From contig NZ_JANQNS010000007.1 of assembly GCF_028279465.1 (NCBI RefSeq), positions 61,114-125,113 on the forward strand: DNA of 64,000 bases, given 5' to 3'. Positions 46,141-54,571 of the stretch are shown here, piece after piece. Each line of letters opens with the position of its first letter. Position 1 is the first letter of the stretch. The stretch is from Parasphingopyxis sp. (GTDB lineage: Bacteria > Pseudomonadota > Alphaproteobacteria > Sphingomonadales > Sphingomonadaceae). The position numbers and the translations under genes are program-made. The notes under the pieces are model-generated. The model ran no database searches and was not told the origin of the DNA. It saw nothing but the letters and a program-made list of their open reading frames with translations.

Positions 46141-46809
46141 ATGAACAAGGGCATTCTGGCAATCTTGGCGGCATCGTCCGCCCTCGCCCTGAGCCAGCCG
46201 GCTCAGGCGGAAATCATCACCTATGACGTGTTCAACTATACAGGCGGCGGCCATGGCCTGTGGACGAACAATACCTTTTCCGATCGCAGCTGGGCGTTCC
46301 AGCCAGGTTCGACATTCGTGCTCGATACCGACACCGGCACAGGCACGCTGTCCGCGACCGTCGTCAACAATATCGGCCGGTTGACCCCGCTCGAACTGCA
46401 GTTCAGCGGGTTGCTCGATTCGCTGGTCGGCACCGGTTTCAGCTACAAGGCCGGCGGCGGCCCCGCCGATCCGTTGCGGCAGGACTATTTCACCAATGCC
46501 AGCGGCACGTTCGATTTCGCCGGTTTCAGCAATCCGTTCACGCTGGACCCGAACGATCCGCTGACCGGCAATACGACGGTGCAGTTCGGTTTCGGCGCGA
46601 ACGACAAGCGGCCGGAATTCGGCCTGTCGGCCTGGCTGAACGTCCTCAATCCCAACGGCGATGCCGAGCGGCATTGGGACGTCAACGCCAAGCTCGTGCG
46701 GCGGCCGACCGAAGTGCCCGAGCCCGCGCCGATCGCGCTGCTCGCGCTCGGCATGGCTGGCCTCGTCTATGGCCGGCGCCGCCGGAAAAAGACGGCCGCC
46801 CAGGCTTGA
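46141..46809 (+). CDS. PEP-CTERM sorted exported protein
   Basis: 222 aa from ATG 46141 (GGAGG seven bases upstream). Signal peptide (ILAASSALALSQPAQA), a beta-rich Gly/Asn-rich body, and a C-terminal tail VPEPAPIALLALGMAGLVYGRRRR: PEP motif, transmembrane helix and Arg cluster, the exosortase sorting signal. After processing it would be attached to or released from the envelope, often with exopolysaccharide. An exosortase is not in the window. Followed by a terminator and a TPR lipoprotein. Confidence 0.9.
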   Translation: MNKGILAILAASSALALSQPAQAEIITYDVFNYTGGGHGLWTNNTFSDRSWAFQPGSTFVLDTDTGTGTLSATVVNNIGRLTPLELQFSGLLDSLVGTGFSYKAGGGPADPLRQDYFTNASGTFDFAGFSNPFTLDPNDPLTGNTTVQFGFGANDKRPEFGLSAWLNVLNPNGDAERHWDVNAKLVRRPTEVPEPAPIALLALGMAGLVYGRRRRKKTAAQA

Positions 46810-46830
46810 AGCCGTATTAGCGGACCCGAA

Positions 46831-46867
46831 AAGCCCGTTCCGCCAGCTGCGCGGGACGGGCTTTTTC
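46831..46867 (+). terminator. Rho-independent terminator after the PEP-CTERM gene
   Basis: Stem AAGCCCGTTCC pairs with GGGACGGGCTT (one G-T wobble) around GCCAGCTGCGC, followed by the T-rich tail TTTTTC. It ends the PEP-CTERM transcript 22 bp after its stop. Confidence 0.85.
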
Positions 46868-46948
46868 TTGTGAGCGCACCTAACCGCGCCTTAACCCTCT
46901 GCAGCTATAGGCTTTCTTGAGGGAATAACCGTTCGGGGGAAGCAGATC

Positions 46949-48583
46949 GTGCCATGGCATCTTATCGTCGCGCTGACCGCCGTCATGGCGATGCTCGCTT
47001 CATGCGGCGTCGACAATCGGCCGCCGGCCGAACGCGCCGAAGCCGCCTTTGCCAACGGCCATTATGCCGAAGCCCGCGTCCATCTCGCCAACGCCATCGA
47101 TGCGGCGCCCAACGATCCCGATTTGCGGATATTTCTCGGCCGCGCCGCGCTCGCCCAGGGTGACGGTGTTGTCGCTGAGACCGCGTTCGAGCGCGCGCTG
47201 GAGCTCGATAGCGACCGCGCCGACGAACTCGCACCCTATCTCGCCCATGCGCATCTGCTTCAGGGCGAAGCCGATGCAGCGCTCGCCCGGCTCGGCGAAG
47301 CGGGCGGCAGCACGCTCTATGCTCAGCGCATCCGTGCCCAGGCGCATCTGCAGAAAGGCGAAGCGGACGCGGCCTGGGATATCATCGAGACAGCGCTGAG
47401 CGCGGCGGGCGACGATCCCGATCTGCTCGCGCTGGCCGGACAATATCGGCTGTCGACCGGCAATATCGCCGATGCCGAACACTATGCGCGGCGCTCGCTC
47501 GCCAGCGATACGCCGAGCGTCGAATCCTATCTGCTGATGGGCCGCATCGCGTCGATCCGCGGCGATCTCCAGGGTGCGCTTGGCCATTATGCGGCGGGCG
47601 TCGAGCGTTTTCCCGAACATGTGCAGCTGCATATCGCACGCGCCGCTATCCATGCCGATCGCGGTGAAGCCGACGAGATGGACGTCGCCATGGCGCAGAT
47701 CGAGCGTATCGCACCCGGCCATCCGGCCGCGATCTTCATCGCGGCGAAGGATGCGCTGAACCGCGGCGAGCTCGATCGCGCCCGCGAACTGGCGCCAGCG
47801 CTGGAAGAGGCCGCGCGCGACGCACCACCGCTCCAACTATTGCTCGGCGAACTCGCGATCCGGCTTGGCAATAATGAGCAGGGCATTCGCTGGCTTACCG
47901 AATTCCGCCGCTTCGATCCCTATCATTCGAAAGCCGCCTTCCTGCTCGCCCATGCTCTGATGGATACGGGCAGCGCGCGCCAAGCCCATGCGGCGATTGC
48001 AACGGCCGCCGGCCGGGCGACTGCTTCGCCGCAGGTCGTGGCGCTGGCCGCGCGGCTTGCCGACGAGCTGAGCCATGAGAGCGCGGAGATGCTCGCGCGC
48101 CGCGCCGCCGCGCCCGATCTCGCCGAAGCAGCCGATGGTTTGCGCGCGGCGCAGCAGGCGATGACGCAGAATGACTGGCCGGCCGCGGCCCGCCACTATG
48201 GCGCGCTGATCCAGCGGGGCTATGGCGACCATCCGCTGATCCTCAACAATGCAGCAATGGCGAATCTGCGCGCCGAGCGGGGCGAGACGGCACTCGAGCT
48301 TGCGGAGCGCGCCCATGCGCTCGTGCCCGACGACCCGTCCGTGCTCGACACGCTGGGCTGGGTGACGCTCGAAACCGGCGGCAACCGATCGGAAGCGCTG
48401 ACGATGCTGCGCCGCGCGGCACGGCTCGATCCCGGCAATGCGCAAATCCGCTGGCACCTCGCTCAGGCGCTTGCGATCAACGGCCAGCGCGAGGATGCGC
48501 GCAGGCTGGCCGGCACATTGCTCGCCCTCATATCCGGCGAACAGCGCGAGCAGATAGAAGCGTTCCGCGAAGGGCTGGGTTAG
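46949..48583 (+). CDS. TPR-repeat lipoprotein (PrsT-like, PEP-CTERM system)
   Basis: 544 aa from GTG 46949 (GGGGAAG before it). Lipoprotein signal with LASC lipobox, then at least eight TPR units (e.g. FANGHYAEARVHLANAIDAAPNDPDLRIFLGRAAL, WPAAARHYGALIQRGYGDHPLILNNAAMANL). The arrangement fits the TPR lipoproteins of PEP-CTERM/exosortase loci, and the neighbour is a PEP-CTERM protein. Role is inferred to be envelope assembly. Its end overlaps the MaoC gene on the other strand by 4 bp. Confidence 0.75.
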   Translation: MPWHLIVALTAVMAMLASCGVDNRPPAERAEAAFANGHYAEARVHLANAIDAAPNDPDLRIFLGRAALAQGDGVVAETAFERALELDSDRADELAPYLAHAHLLQGEADAALARLGEAGGSTLYAQRIRAQAHLQKGEADAAWDIIETALSAAGDDPDLLALAGQYRLSTGNIADAEHYARRSLASDTPSVESYLLMGRIASIRGDLQGALGHYAAGVERFPEHVQLHIARAAIHADRGEADEMDVAMAQIERIAPGHPAAIFIAAKDALNRGELDRARELAPALEEAARDAPPLQLLLGELAIRLGNNEQGIRWLTEFRRFDPYHSKAAFLLAHALMDTGSARQAHAAIATAAGRATASPQVVALAARLADELSHESAEMLARRAAAPDLAEAADGLRAAQQAMTQNDWPAAARHYGALIQRGYGDHPLILNNAAMANLRAERGETALELAERAHALVPDDPSVLDTLGWVTLETGGNRSEALTMLRRAARLDPGNAQIRWHLAQALAINGQREDARRLAGTLLALISGEQREQIEAFREGLG

Positions 48584-49035
48584 GCCGGCCTCTTCTTCTG
48601 GAGCCCCGAACGTTTGCAGGTCGCGACCAGCTCGTCATGCTGATTATAGGCGCGGTGCTCAAAGGTCACGATGCCCTGATCGGGCCGCGATTTGCTTTCG
48701 CGCAGCGCGATCACCTCGGTCTCGACACGCACCGTATCGCCGTGAAAGAGCGGTTTCGGAAAGCGCACCTCGTCCCAGCCGAGATTGGCGACCGCCGTGC
48801 CGAGCGTCGTATCGCCGACCGACACGCCGACCATGAGCGACAGCGTGTAACAGCTGTTGACGATCCGCGTGCCGAACTCGGTTTCCACCTTGCAATATTC
48901 CTCGTCGAGATGGAGCTGGGCCGGATTGTGCGTCATCGTCGTGAAGAGGACATTGTCGGTCTCGGTAATCGTCCGTCGGATCGGATGATCGAAGGTCTGC
49001 CCCACTTCGAGTTCGTCGAACCATTTGCCTGCCAT
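48580..49035 (-). CDS. MaoC-like (hot-dog) dehydratase
   Basis: 151 aa from ATG 49035. Hydratase-2 type sequence: TMTHNPAQLHLDEEYC (catalytic His/Asp loop), GWDEVRFPKPLFHGDTVRVETEVIALRES and the end TFEHRAYNQHDELVATCKRSGL, a standard MaoC hot-dog. Such enzymes hydrate enoyl-CoA. Upstream side faces the acyl-CoA dehydrogenase gene with a repeat between. Substrate unknown. Confidence 0.88.
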   Translation of the reverse strand: MAGKWFDELEVGQTFDHPIRRTITETDNVLFTTMTHNPAQLHLDEEYCKVETEFGTRIVNSCYTLSLMVGVSVGDTTLGTAVANLGWDEVRFPKPLFHGDTVRVETEVIALRESKSRPDQGIVTFEHRAYNQHDELVATCKRSGLQKKRPA

Positions 49036-49101
49036 TGTCGCTGCTCCGGATAATGTCTTTGGCACGTCCTAGAACCAGCCCGCTTGCAATTAAACCCCAC
49101 C

Positions 49102-49182
49102 GTCACCCCGGACTTGATCCGGGGTCCAGGGCAGCAAGCGCTATCGTTTTTGCCCTAGATTCCGGATCAAGTCCGGAATGAT
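49102..49182. repeat. Inverted repeat (GTCACCCCGGACTTGATCCG family)
   Basis: Left arm from 49102 and right arm ending near 49182 are nearly complementary (TTGATCC / GGATCAA core), a relative of the element at 41845-41926. It lies between the MaoC and acyl-CoA dehydrogenase genes, which are divergent. Confidence 0.8.
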
Positions 49183-49254
49183 GAATGCGTATTGGGCTTG
49201 TGTCGCGCCAACCAAACCATACAGTCGCCGCACACAGGATAAGGACCACCTCCG

Positions 49255-50415
49255 ATGGATTTCCAGCTCACCGACGCACAAGCCGAATTGCAGGAAGCAG
49301 CGCGCAAGTTCGCGCGCGCGGAGACCGTTGAGCTGGCACGCGAACTTGAGGCCACGAACACGCCCGTGCCGCCCGAAATGCGCCGCCGCTATGGCGAGAT
49401 GGGCTTTCTCGGTGTCAATCTGCCTGAGGAATATGGCGGGCTGGGGCTCGGCCATCTCGAGGCTTTGCTCGTGCTCGAACAGTTTGCGATGGTCTCGGTC
49501 GCGGTCGCCTTTCCGATCTTCGAGGCGCTGACCGGCCCGGTCCGCACGATCCAGCATTTCGCCTCGGACGAATTGAAGGCCCAGATCATCCCCGATGTCG
49601 TGAAGGGCGAGACGATCGTCGCCGTCTCCATGTCCGAGCCCGATGCCGGGACGGCGCTGACGGACCTCAAGACCAGCGCGCGGATCGAAGGCGAGGAAAT
49701 CGTGATGAGCGGCCAGAAGCGCTGGACCTCGGGCGCTGGTCATTCAGACGTCTATATCGTCTATTGCCGCCTCTCCGACGAACCGGGCGCGAAGGGCATC
49801 GGTGCGGTGCTGGTCGAGAAGGACCGCGAGGGCGTGAGCTTTGGCAGCCAGGAAGAGCTGATGGGCTTTCGCGGCATTCCCTCCGCCGACATCTTCCTCG
49901 ACGAAGTGCGCGTACCGAAGGGCAATATGATCGTGCCGGCCGGGGGTTTCGCCAAGCTGATGCAGGCGTTCAGTCTCGAACGGTGCGGCAATGCGACCAT
50001 GTCGCTCGGCCTTGCCGCCGCCGCGCTCGAAGAAGCGACGGCATATGCGCAGGAGCGCGAGCAGTTCGGCAAGCCGATCGTCGATTTTCAGGCGATTCAA
50101 TTGAAGCTCGCCAGCATGGCGATGAAAGTCGAGGCGTCGCGGCTCCTCATCTATCGCGCGGCAGTCAACGCCTCGCAGGGTCTGCCGAATATCTTTGAGA
50201 GCAGCGTCGGCAAATGCTTCGCCAATGAGATGGTCCGTGAGGTGACCGCCGATGGCATGCAGATCATGGGCGGATACGGCTATTCGAAGGAATATGGGAT
50301 GGAACAGCGTGTCCGCGACGGCTTCGCCTGGGGCATCGCGGGCGGCACGACCGATGTGCAGAAAACCAACATCGCGGCGGCGCTAATCGGGCGGCGGTTC
50401 AACCAGAGAAGCTAA
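49255..50415 (+). CDS. Acyl-CoA dehydrogenase
   Basis: 386 aa with the full acyl-CoA dehydrogenase fold: MSEPDAGTALTDLKTSA (FAD/substrate strand), LERCGNATMSLGLAAAALEEATAYAQEREQFGKPI (C-terminal helical domain) and MQIMGGYGYSKEYGMEQRVRDG, with a Glu where the base of the shorter-chain enzymes is expected. Converts acyl-CoA to enoyl-CoA with FAD and electron-transfer flavoprotein. The next gene, a flavin reductase, starts 37 bp later on the same strand. Confidence 0.93.
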   Translation: MDFQLTDAQAELQEAARKFARAETVELARELEATNTPVPPEMRRRYGEMGFLGVNLPEEYGGLGLGHLEALLVLEQFAMVSVAVAFPIFEALTGPVRTIQHFASDELKAQIIPDVVKGETIVAVSMSEPDAGTALTDLKTSARIEGEEIVMSGQKRWTSGAGHSDVYIVYCRLSDEPGAKGIGAVLVEKDREGVSFGSQEELMGFRGIPSADIFLDEVRVPKGNMIVPAGGFAKLMQAFSLERCGNATMSLGLAAAALEEATAYAQEREQFGKPIVDFQAIQLKLASMAMKVEASRLLIYRAAVNASQGLPNIFESSVGKCFANEMVREVTADGMQIMGGYGYSKEYGMEQRVRDGFAWGIAGGTTDVQKTNIAAALIGRRFNQRS

Positions 50416-50452
50416 GCTTGGCGTACTCCGGCACGCGCCCTATATCCGCGCC

Positions 50453-50962
50453 ATGCCGTCCGACACCCATGATTTCCGCACCGGTTCCGACAGCCGCACC
50501 CTGCGCGATGCGCTGGGCTGTTTCGGCACGGGCGTCACGGTCGTCACGACGCTGGACCGAGACGACCGGCCGATCGGGCTGACTGCAAACAGCTTCACGT
50601 CCGTCTCGCTCGATCCCGAACTGCTGCTCGTCTGCCTCAACCGCAAATCGACCCAGCTGCCTTGGTTCGAGCGCGCCGAAGCCTTCGCGGTCAACGTCCT
50701 CCATATCGGCCAGATGGAACTCGCCCAGCGCTTCGCGACACCCGATGCCGACCGGTTCAAGGATACCGATTGGGAGGCCTGGTCGACGGGCGTGCCGATG
50801 CTCGGCGATTCGCTCGCCAATTTCGAATGCGCGAAATTCGCCGAATATGACGGCGGCGATCATCTGATCCTGCTGGGACGCGTGATCCGGGTCCGCTTCG
50901 ATGCCGATCTCGACCCGCTCCTCTATTATCGCGGCAGCTATCGCGAGCTGCACTTCGACTAG
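50453..50962 (+). CDS. Flavin reductase-like domain protein
   Basis: 169 aa. RDALGCFGTGVTVVTT, GLTANSFTSVSLDPELLLVCLNRKS and FAVNVLHIGQMELAQRFA define the flavin reductase (FMN/FAD) family; DHLILLGRVIRV closes the barrel. Such proteins supply reduced flavin to monooxygenases. No partner monooxygenase gene is adjacent. Co-directional with the acyl-CoA dehydrogenase gene, so a common transcript is possible. Confidence 0.9.
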   Translation: MPSDTHDFRTGSDSRTLRDALGCFGTGVTVVTTLDRDDRPIGLTANSFTSVSLDPELLLVCLNRKSTQLPWFERAEAFAVNVLHIGQMELAQRFATPDADRFKDTDWEAWSTGVPMLGDSLANFECAKFAEYDGGDHLILLGRVIRVRFDADLDPLLYYRGSYRELHFD

Positions 50963-50965
50963 CGT

Positions 50966-52498
50966 CTAGTCGGCGAAGGTAAAGAGATTGCGGCCGCCCT
51001 CGGCCCGCACCGTAATTGTCCGCCCGAACGGCGCGCCCTCCTGCAAGACCGCCAGCGTCTCCGCGTCGTCAGACGCGGCGTTCGCCGCGATCCGTGCATC
51101 CGCCTGTGTCCGCGCAACGACCGTTGCGACCGTCCCCTGCTTGCCCGGCACAATCGTATATGTGTCGACCACCGCTTCGCCCGCATACTCGTCCTGCACC
51201 AACAGCTTTTCCGTTTGTTCCGGCAGCTTCCGGAACCGTTCACCCTCAATCCAATCGGCGGGCAGCCGGGAATAGATGCCGGTCGCATATTTGCTCATGA
51301 AGCCGCCATTTGCGCCGACCAGCGCATAGGCGTTCTCGTCGGCGCGGACCTTCTGCACGGCCTCGGCAACTGCGTGCGCGGAATAATTGTTCCCGGCCCC
51401 GCCGAAAAAGGGCAGTCCGCCCGTCAGCGTCAGGCCGCGCGGATCGTCGGGCGCGATGCCGAACGCCTCGCTAACATTGGTGACCGCGATCGCGAAACAG
51501 CTGTAAAGATCGAAATAGCCAATCGCATCCATGTCGATCCCGGCAATCTCCAGCGCGTCGCGCACCGAAGCGATCGAGGCCGGGCTCACCGCCATATCGG
51601 GGCGTTCGAGCACTGACAGCTCCTTTGCATCGGTGACGGCATGGATATGCACCCATTGCTCCTCCGGTACGCCGAGCTCGCGCGCCCGGGCAGCCGAAGC
51701 GATCAGGATCGCGGCGGCCTGGTTCACCTGGTCGCGCGCGACCGTCATCCGCGTATAGGGTTCGGCGACGATCCGGTTGCGCTCGGTGACGGTCGCCAGT
51801 TCCTCGGCCGTCCGGGCGACGGGCGCCGCCGCATAGGGGTTACGCGCCGCGACTTGGCTGAAAGGCGCGAACAGCTCGCCAATCTCCTGGCGATAGGCAT
51901 CCAGCCCCATGCCCCGTTCGGCACGCCGGGCATTCTCGAACAGCGCGTAAAGCGAGATCGGTGTCACAAGGCCATGCGCGATCAAAGTCTTATCGAGCAG
52001 GCCGCGCATGCCGAGACCGCGATCCTCGAGGCTCCCGTCCACCTCTTCCGACCAGTCCGGCTTTTCACCGGACTTGCTCAGCGTCAGCACCGTCGAAATC
52101 GCTTCGGACCCGACGACCGCCGCGACCGACGACCGGCCCTCGGCGATGTCCGCCGCCAGTTCGCCGACCAGCTTTTGCGGCCCCTGCCCGCCGACGATTT
52201 CGAGGATCGCGCGCTCCGGGTCCGCGCCGACGCGTTTGCCATAGGACCGCGGGACATTGTTGGACTTGCCGAACGGCGCGACGGCGCCGGGCGTCGAAAT
52301 CTCGAACTGGCGGATCGCGGCGATCGTGTCGATCGCGCCCGCGACATCGCCACTCGCGTCGCAATCGGCGATCGCCGCGCCGAGTGTCTTCCCGCCCAGA
52401 TCCATCGGCGAGAGCGCGGTGTAATCGGCATCGTCCGGGCGTTCGGCATACTGACCGACACCGATGATGACGGGCGTGGAATCGGGAATGGCGGTCAT
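50966..52498 (-). CDS. Thiolase-like acetyl-CoA acetyltransferase family protein (no catalytic Cys)
   Basis: 510 aa. Thiolase-type segments: SPMDLGGKTLGAAIADC, VVGSEAIST, YFDLYSCFAIAVTNVSEAFGIAPDD and GGLPFFGGAGNNYSAHAVAEAV, followed by a C-terminal OB-like extension. The nucleophilic Cys of thiolases (N-x-x-C-x-S) is replaced by a GGQGPQ-type loop, so it is probably not a normal thiolase; relatives act as aldolases or in unknown steps of CoA-linked degradation. Convergent with the flavin reductase gene. Confidence 0.75.
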   Translation of the reverse strand: MTAIPDSTPVIIGVGQYAERPDDADYTALSPMDLGGKTLGAAIADCDASGDVAGAIDTIAAIRQFEISTPGAVAPFGKSNNVPRSYGKRVGADPERAILEIVGGQGPQKLVGELAADIAEGRSSVAAVVGSEAISTVLTLSKSGEKPDWSEEVDGSLEDRGLGMRGLLDKTLIAHGLVTPISLYALFENARRAERGMGLDAYRQEIGELFAPFSQVAARNPYAAAPVARTAEELATVTERNRIVAEPYTRMTVARDQVNQAAAILIASAARARELGVPEEQWVHIHAVTDAKELSVLERPDMAVSPASIASVRDALEIAGIDMDAIGYFDLYSCFAIAVTNVSEAFGIAPDDPRGLTLTGGLPFFGGAGNNYSAHAVAEAVQKVRADENAYALVGANGGFMSKYATGIYSRLPADWIEGERFRKLPEQTEKLLVQDEYAGEAVVDTYTIVPGKQGTVATVVARTQADARIAANAASDDAETLAVLQEGAPFGRTITVRAEGGRNLFTFAD

Positions 52499-52577
52499 GA
52501 TGTCTCGTCTGTCCTGCGAAAGGTTTCGGATGGCCTAGCTGAGCGCGGCACGCGAGGAAACAGCCCGGCCGAAACCT

Positions 52578-52883
52578 TCAACCCGTGATGCTATCCGCCT
52601 CGATCAGCAACACCTGTACGTCGGCGATGCCTTCGCGCAGCTTTTTCGCCTCGGCATATTCCGGCGAGTTCCAGAAGGCCTTGGCCGCCGCCTTGTCCGG
52701 CCATTCGGAAATGACCATCGAGGCCCCGTCGCCGAAATCGCCTTCGAGCAGTTCCACGCCCGGCCCGCGCAGCAGATATTTGCCACCGAACTGCTCGACG
52801 AGCTTGCCGGCGGCCGCGCCATAGCCCTGAATAAAGGCGTCGCGGTCGGCAATCTTGGCGGTGACGATCATATAGGCGGGCAT
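52578..52883 (-). CDS. DUF1330-type small dimeric alpha/beta-barrel protein
   Basis: 101 aa. MPAYMIVTAKIADRDAFIQGYGAAAGKLVEQFGGKYL and SMVISEWPDKAAAKAFWNSPEYAEAKKLREG are the DUF1330 (EthD/Dabb-like) pattern. Function unknown. Same strand as the secreted protein at 52893 (9 bp apart) and the thiolase-like gene. Confidence 0.85.
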   Translation of the reverse strand: MPAYMIVTAKIADRDAFIQGYGAAAGKLVEQFGGKYLLRGPGVELLEGDFGDGASMVISEWPDKAAAKAFWNSPEYAEAKKLREGIADVQVLLIEADSITG

Positions 52884-52892
52884 GGCGGCTCC

Positions 52893-53654
52893 TCAGTCGA
52901 TGGGGCTTGGCGGATAGGTGAAGATGCGATCCGCGATCGGCGCATTGACGACCGTTTCGGTCCAATAGACGGTGTTCGAGACGACGCCATTGTAAGAGAG
53001 CGTGACCGTCTGTGCCTGCACCCAGTTCGGCTCCGTCAGCGTGTTGAAATCGTCATAGACGCGCATATGCCAGCCGCGCGGCGTCGCGAACTCCATGGTG
53101 CGGATATAATGGCTTTGCTGATCGATCCCGAAAATCGTTTCCGCGCCGCCCGGATCGGTGACGCGGATCTTGTACGTCACATGCCCGTTCGAATTGCCGT
53201 CGGGGATGCGCGTCAGCGTAAAACCTTCGCCCAGCGCTCGCCGGATGATCCCGAAGCCGAAGGCCGAGGCCCAATAGGCGTCCGCCTCTTCGCGCGGCAT
53301 GATGCCGTCCTGCGTCCAGGTCGTCTCGCCGTCATAGCCGACTTCGAACATCACACCGTCGCCGACGCCTGCGCGGATGCGGACCTTGCCCTGTGCATTA
53401 TGGCTGGCCGTGCGATCGGGATCGAAGACGCGCCACATGCGATAATCGTCGGAGCGGGTGCGCGGTTCGGCGCTGTCGGAGCCATAGAAGACGGCATGAC
53501 CGCTGAGCTGGAGCGTCGAAGGGTTGAGCCAGTCCGCGCCGCCCGCCGCCTCGGTCGCGCGTTCAAGGATCGTGCGCGCATCGAGCGCCGGTTCGTCCTG
53601 CGCAATCGCCGGAGCGGCGAACAGAAACAGCAACAACCCAATCCAGTAGCGCAT
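52893..53654 (-). CDS. Secreted protein, LolA-like fold suspected
   Basis: 253 aa from ATG 53654 with GGGAGGA eight bases upstream. Signal peptide (YWIGLLLFLFAAPAIAQ). Mature part is beta-rich (GYDGETTWTQDGIMPREEADAYWASAFGFG, VYDDFNTLTEPNWVQAQTVTL), with conserved Trp and Asp rows that recall outer-membrane lipoprotein-sorting folds. No family recognised with confidence. Operon with the DUF1330 gene. Confidence 0.6.
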   Translation of the reverse strand: MRYWIGLLLFLFAAPAIAQDEPALDARTILERATEAAGGADWLNPSTLQLSGHAVFYGSDSAEPRTRSDDYRMWRVFDPDRTASHNAQGKVRIRAGVGDGVMFEVGYDGETTWTQDGIMPREEADAYWASAFGFGIIRRALGEGFTLTRIPDGNSNGHVTYKIRVTDPGGAETIFGIDQQSHYIRTMEFATPRGWHMRVYDDFNTLTEPNWVQAQTVTLSYNGVVSNTVYWTETVVNAPIADRIFTYPPSPID

Positions 53655-53776
53655 CGTCGCGATCCTCCCGCCCATACTCTTCGCCGGATTCGCCAGGACT
53701 GTCAAAATTTGTCCGGACAGATTTGCATTTGCCGCCCGTCCCTATAGCGTGCAGGCATCGCAGAGGAGGGTCGATC

Positions 53777-54571
53777 ATGCGTTTCATCCCGATATTGGCG
53801 GCAATCGTTGCGCTGCCGGCGACCGCCGCCGCGCAGGACCTCGCCGAGCTTGTGCCCGGCACCTATGCCAATACCGAACAGGTCTATTTCCAGGGCGAGG
53901 CGGGCGAGCCGCAGGATCGCTGGATCAGCCTGCGGTTCAACACGGGCGATGATGGCAGCATGCGCCTGCATTCGATCGATTCGTTCGGCCAGCCGCTCTA
54001 CGGCGCAGAAGGCCAGCCGGTGACGATCGAAGCGCGCGGCGAATTGACGGCGCTCACGGCCGGCGACTGCACCCGGCTGATGCGGCCGGGGGGCGAAGAT
54101 TTCGTGCTCGCGGGGAGCGAAGGCGATTGCGACGATTTGCCGGTGCGCATGGAGCGGGTTAGCGCCGCGGGCATGACCTTCAGCTGGCCCGACGGGCGGA
54201 TGATGGAGATGCGCCGCGCGCGCCCCGTCTCCTGCTGGATATCGGTGCGCAAAACGGAACCCGTGGCCGAGGGCGAGAGCGAATGGACGTTCGATGCCGG
54301 CCTGATGATGCACGATCAGGGCGGCCGCATCCGCGCGGGCGGCGGCGATAGCGGCGCGCCGGTGGCTATCATCCGCATGCGCAACGTCATCTGGCCGCCG
54401 CCGACCCGCAACCGGCCAAGCCTCGTCCTCTACGTTCATACCGAAGACGAGCCGAACCGCGCGGTTTCCTATAGCTGGGCCGACCCCGGCGCGAACCGCA
54501 TCGGCATCAACTTGCGCTGGATGCAGGCGAGTTGCACGGTGCAGCAAACCGAAGAAGGACCGGACGCATGA
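53777..54571 (+). CDS. Secreted protein of unknown function
   Basis: 264 aa from ATG 53777 (GAGGAGG upstream). Signal peptide (ILAAIVALPATAAAQ). Mature part with ELVPGTYANTEQVYFQGEAGEP, a beta-sandwich-like RFNTGDDGSMRLHSIDSFG and Cys residues (GDCTRLMRPGGEDFVLAGSEGDCDD). No family recognised. The quinone oxidoreductase gene overlaps by ATGA, so both are in one transcript. Confidence 0.65.
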   Translation: MRFIPILAAIVALPATAAAQDLAELVPGTYANTEQVYFQGEAGEPQDRWISLRFNTGDDGSMRLHSIDSFGQPLYGAEGQPVTIEARGELTALTAGDCTRLMRPGGEDFVLAGSEGDCDDLPVRMERVSAAGMTFSWPDGRMMEMRRARPVSCWISVRKTEPVAEGESEWTFDAGLMMHDQGGRIRAGGGDSGAPVAIIRMRNVIWPPPTRNRPSLVLYVHTEDEPNRAVSYSWADPGANRIGINLRWMQASCTVQQTEEGPDA

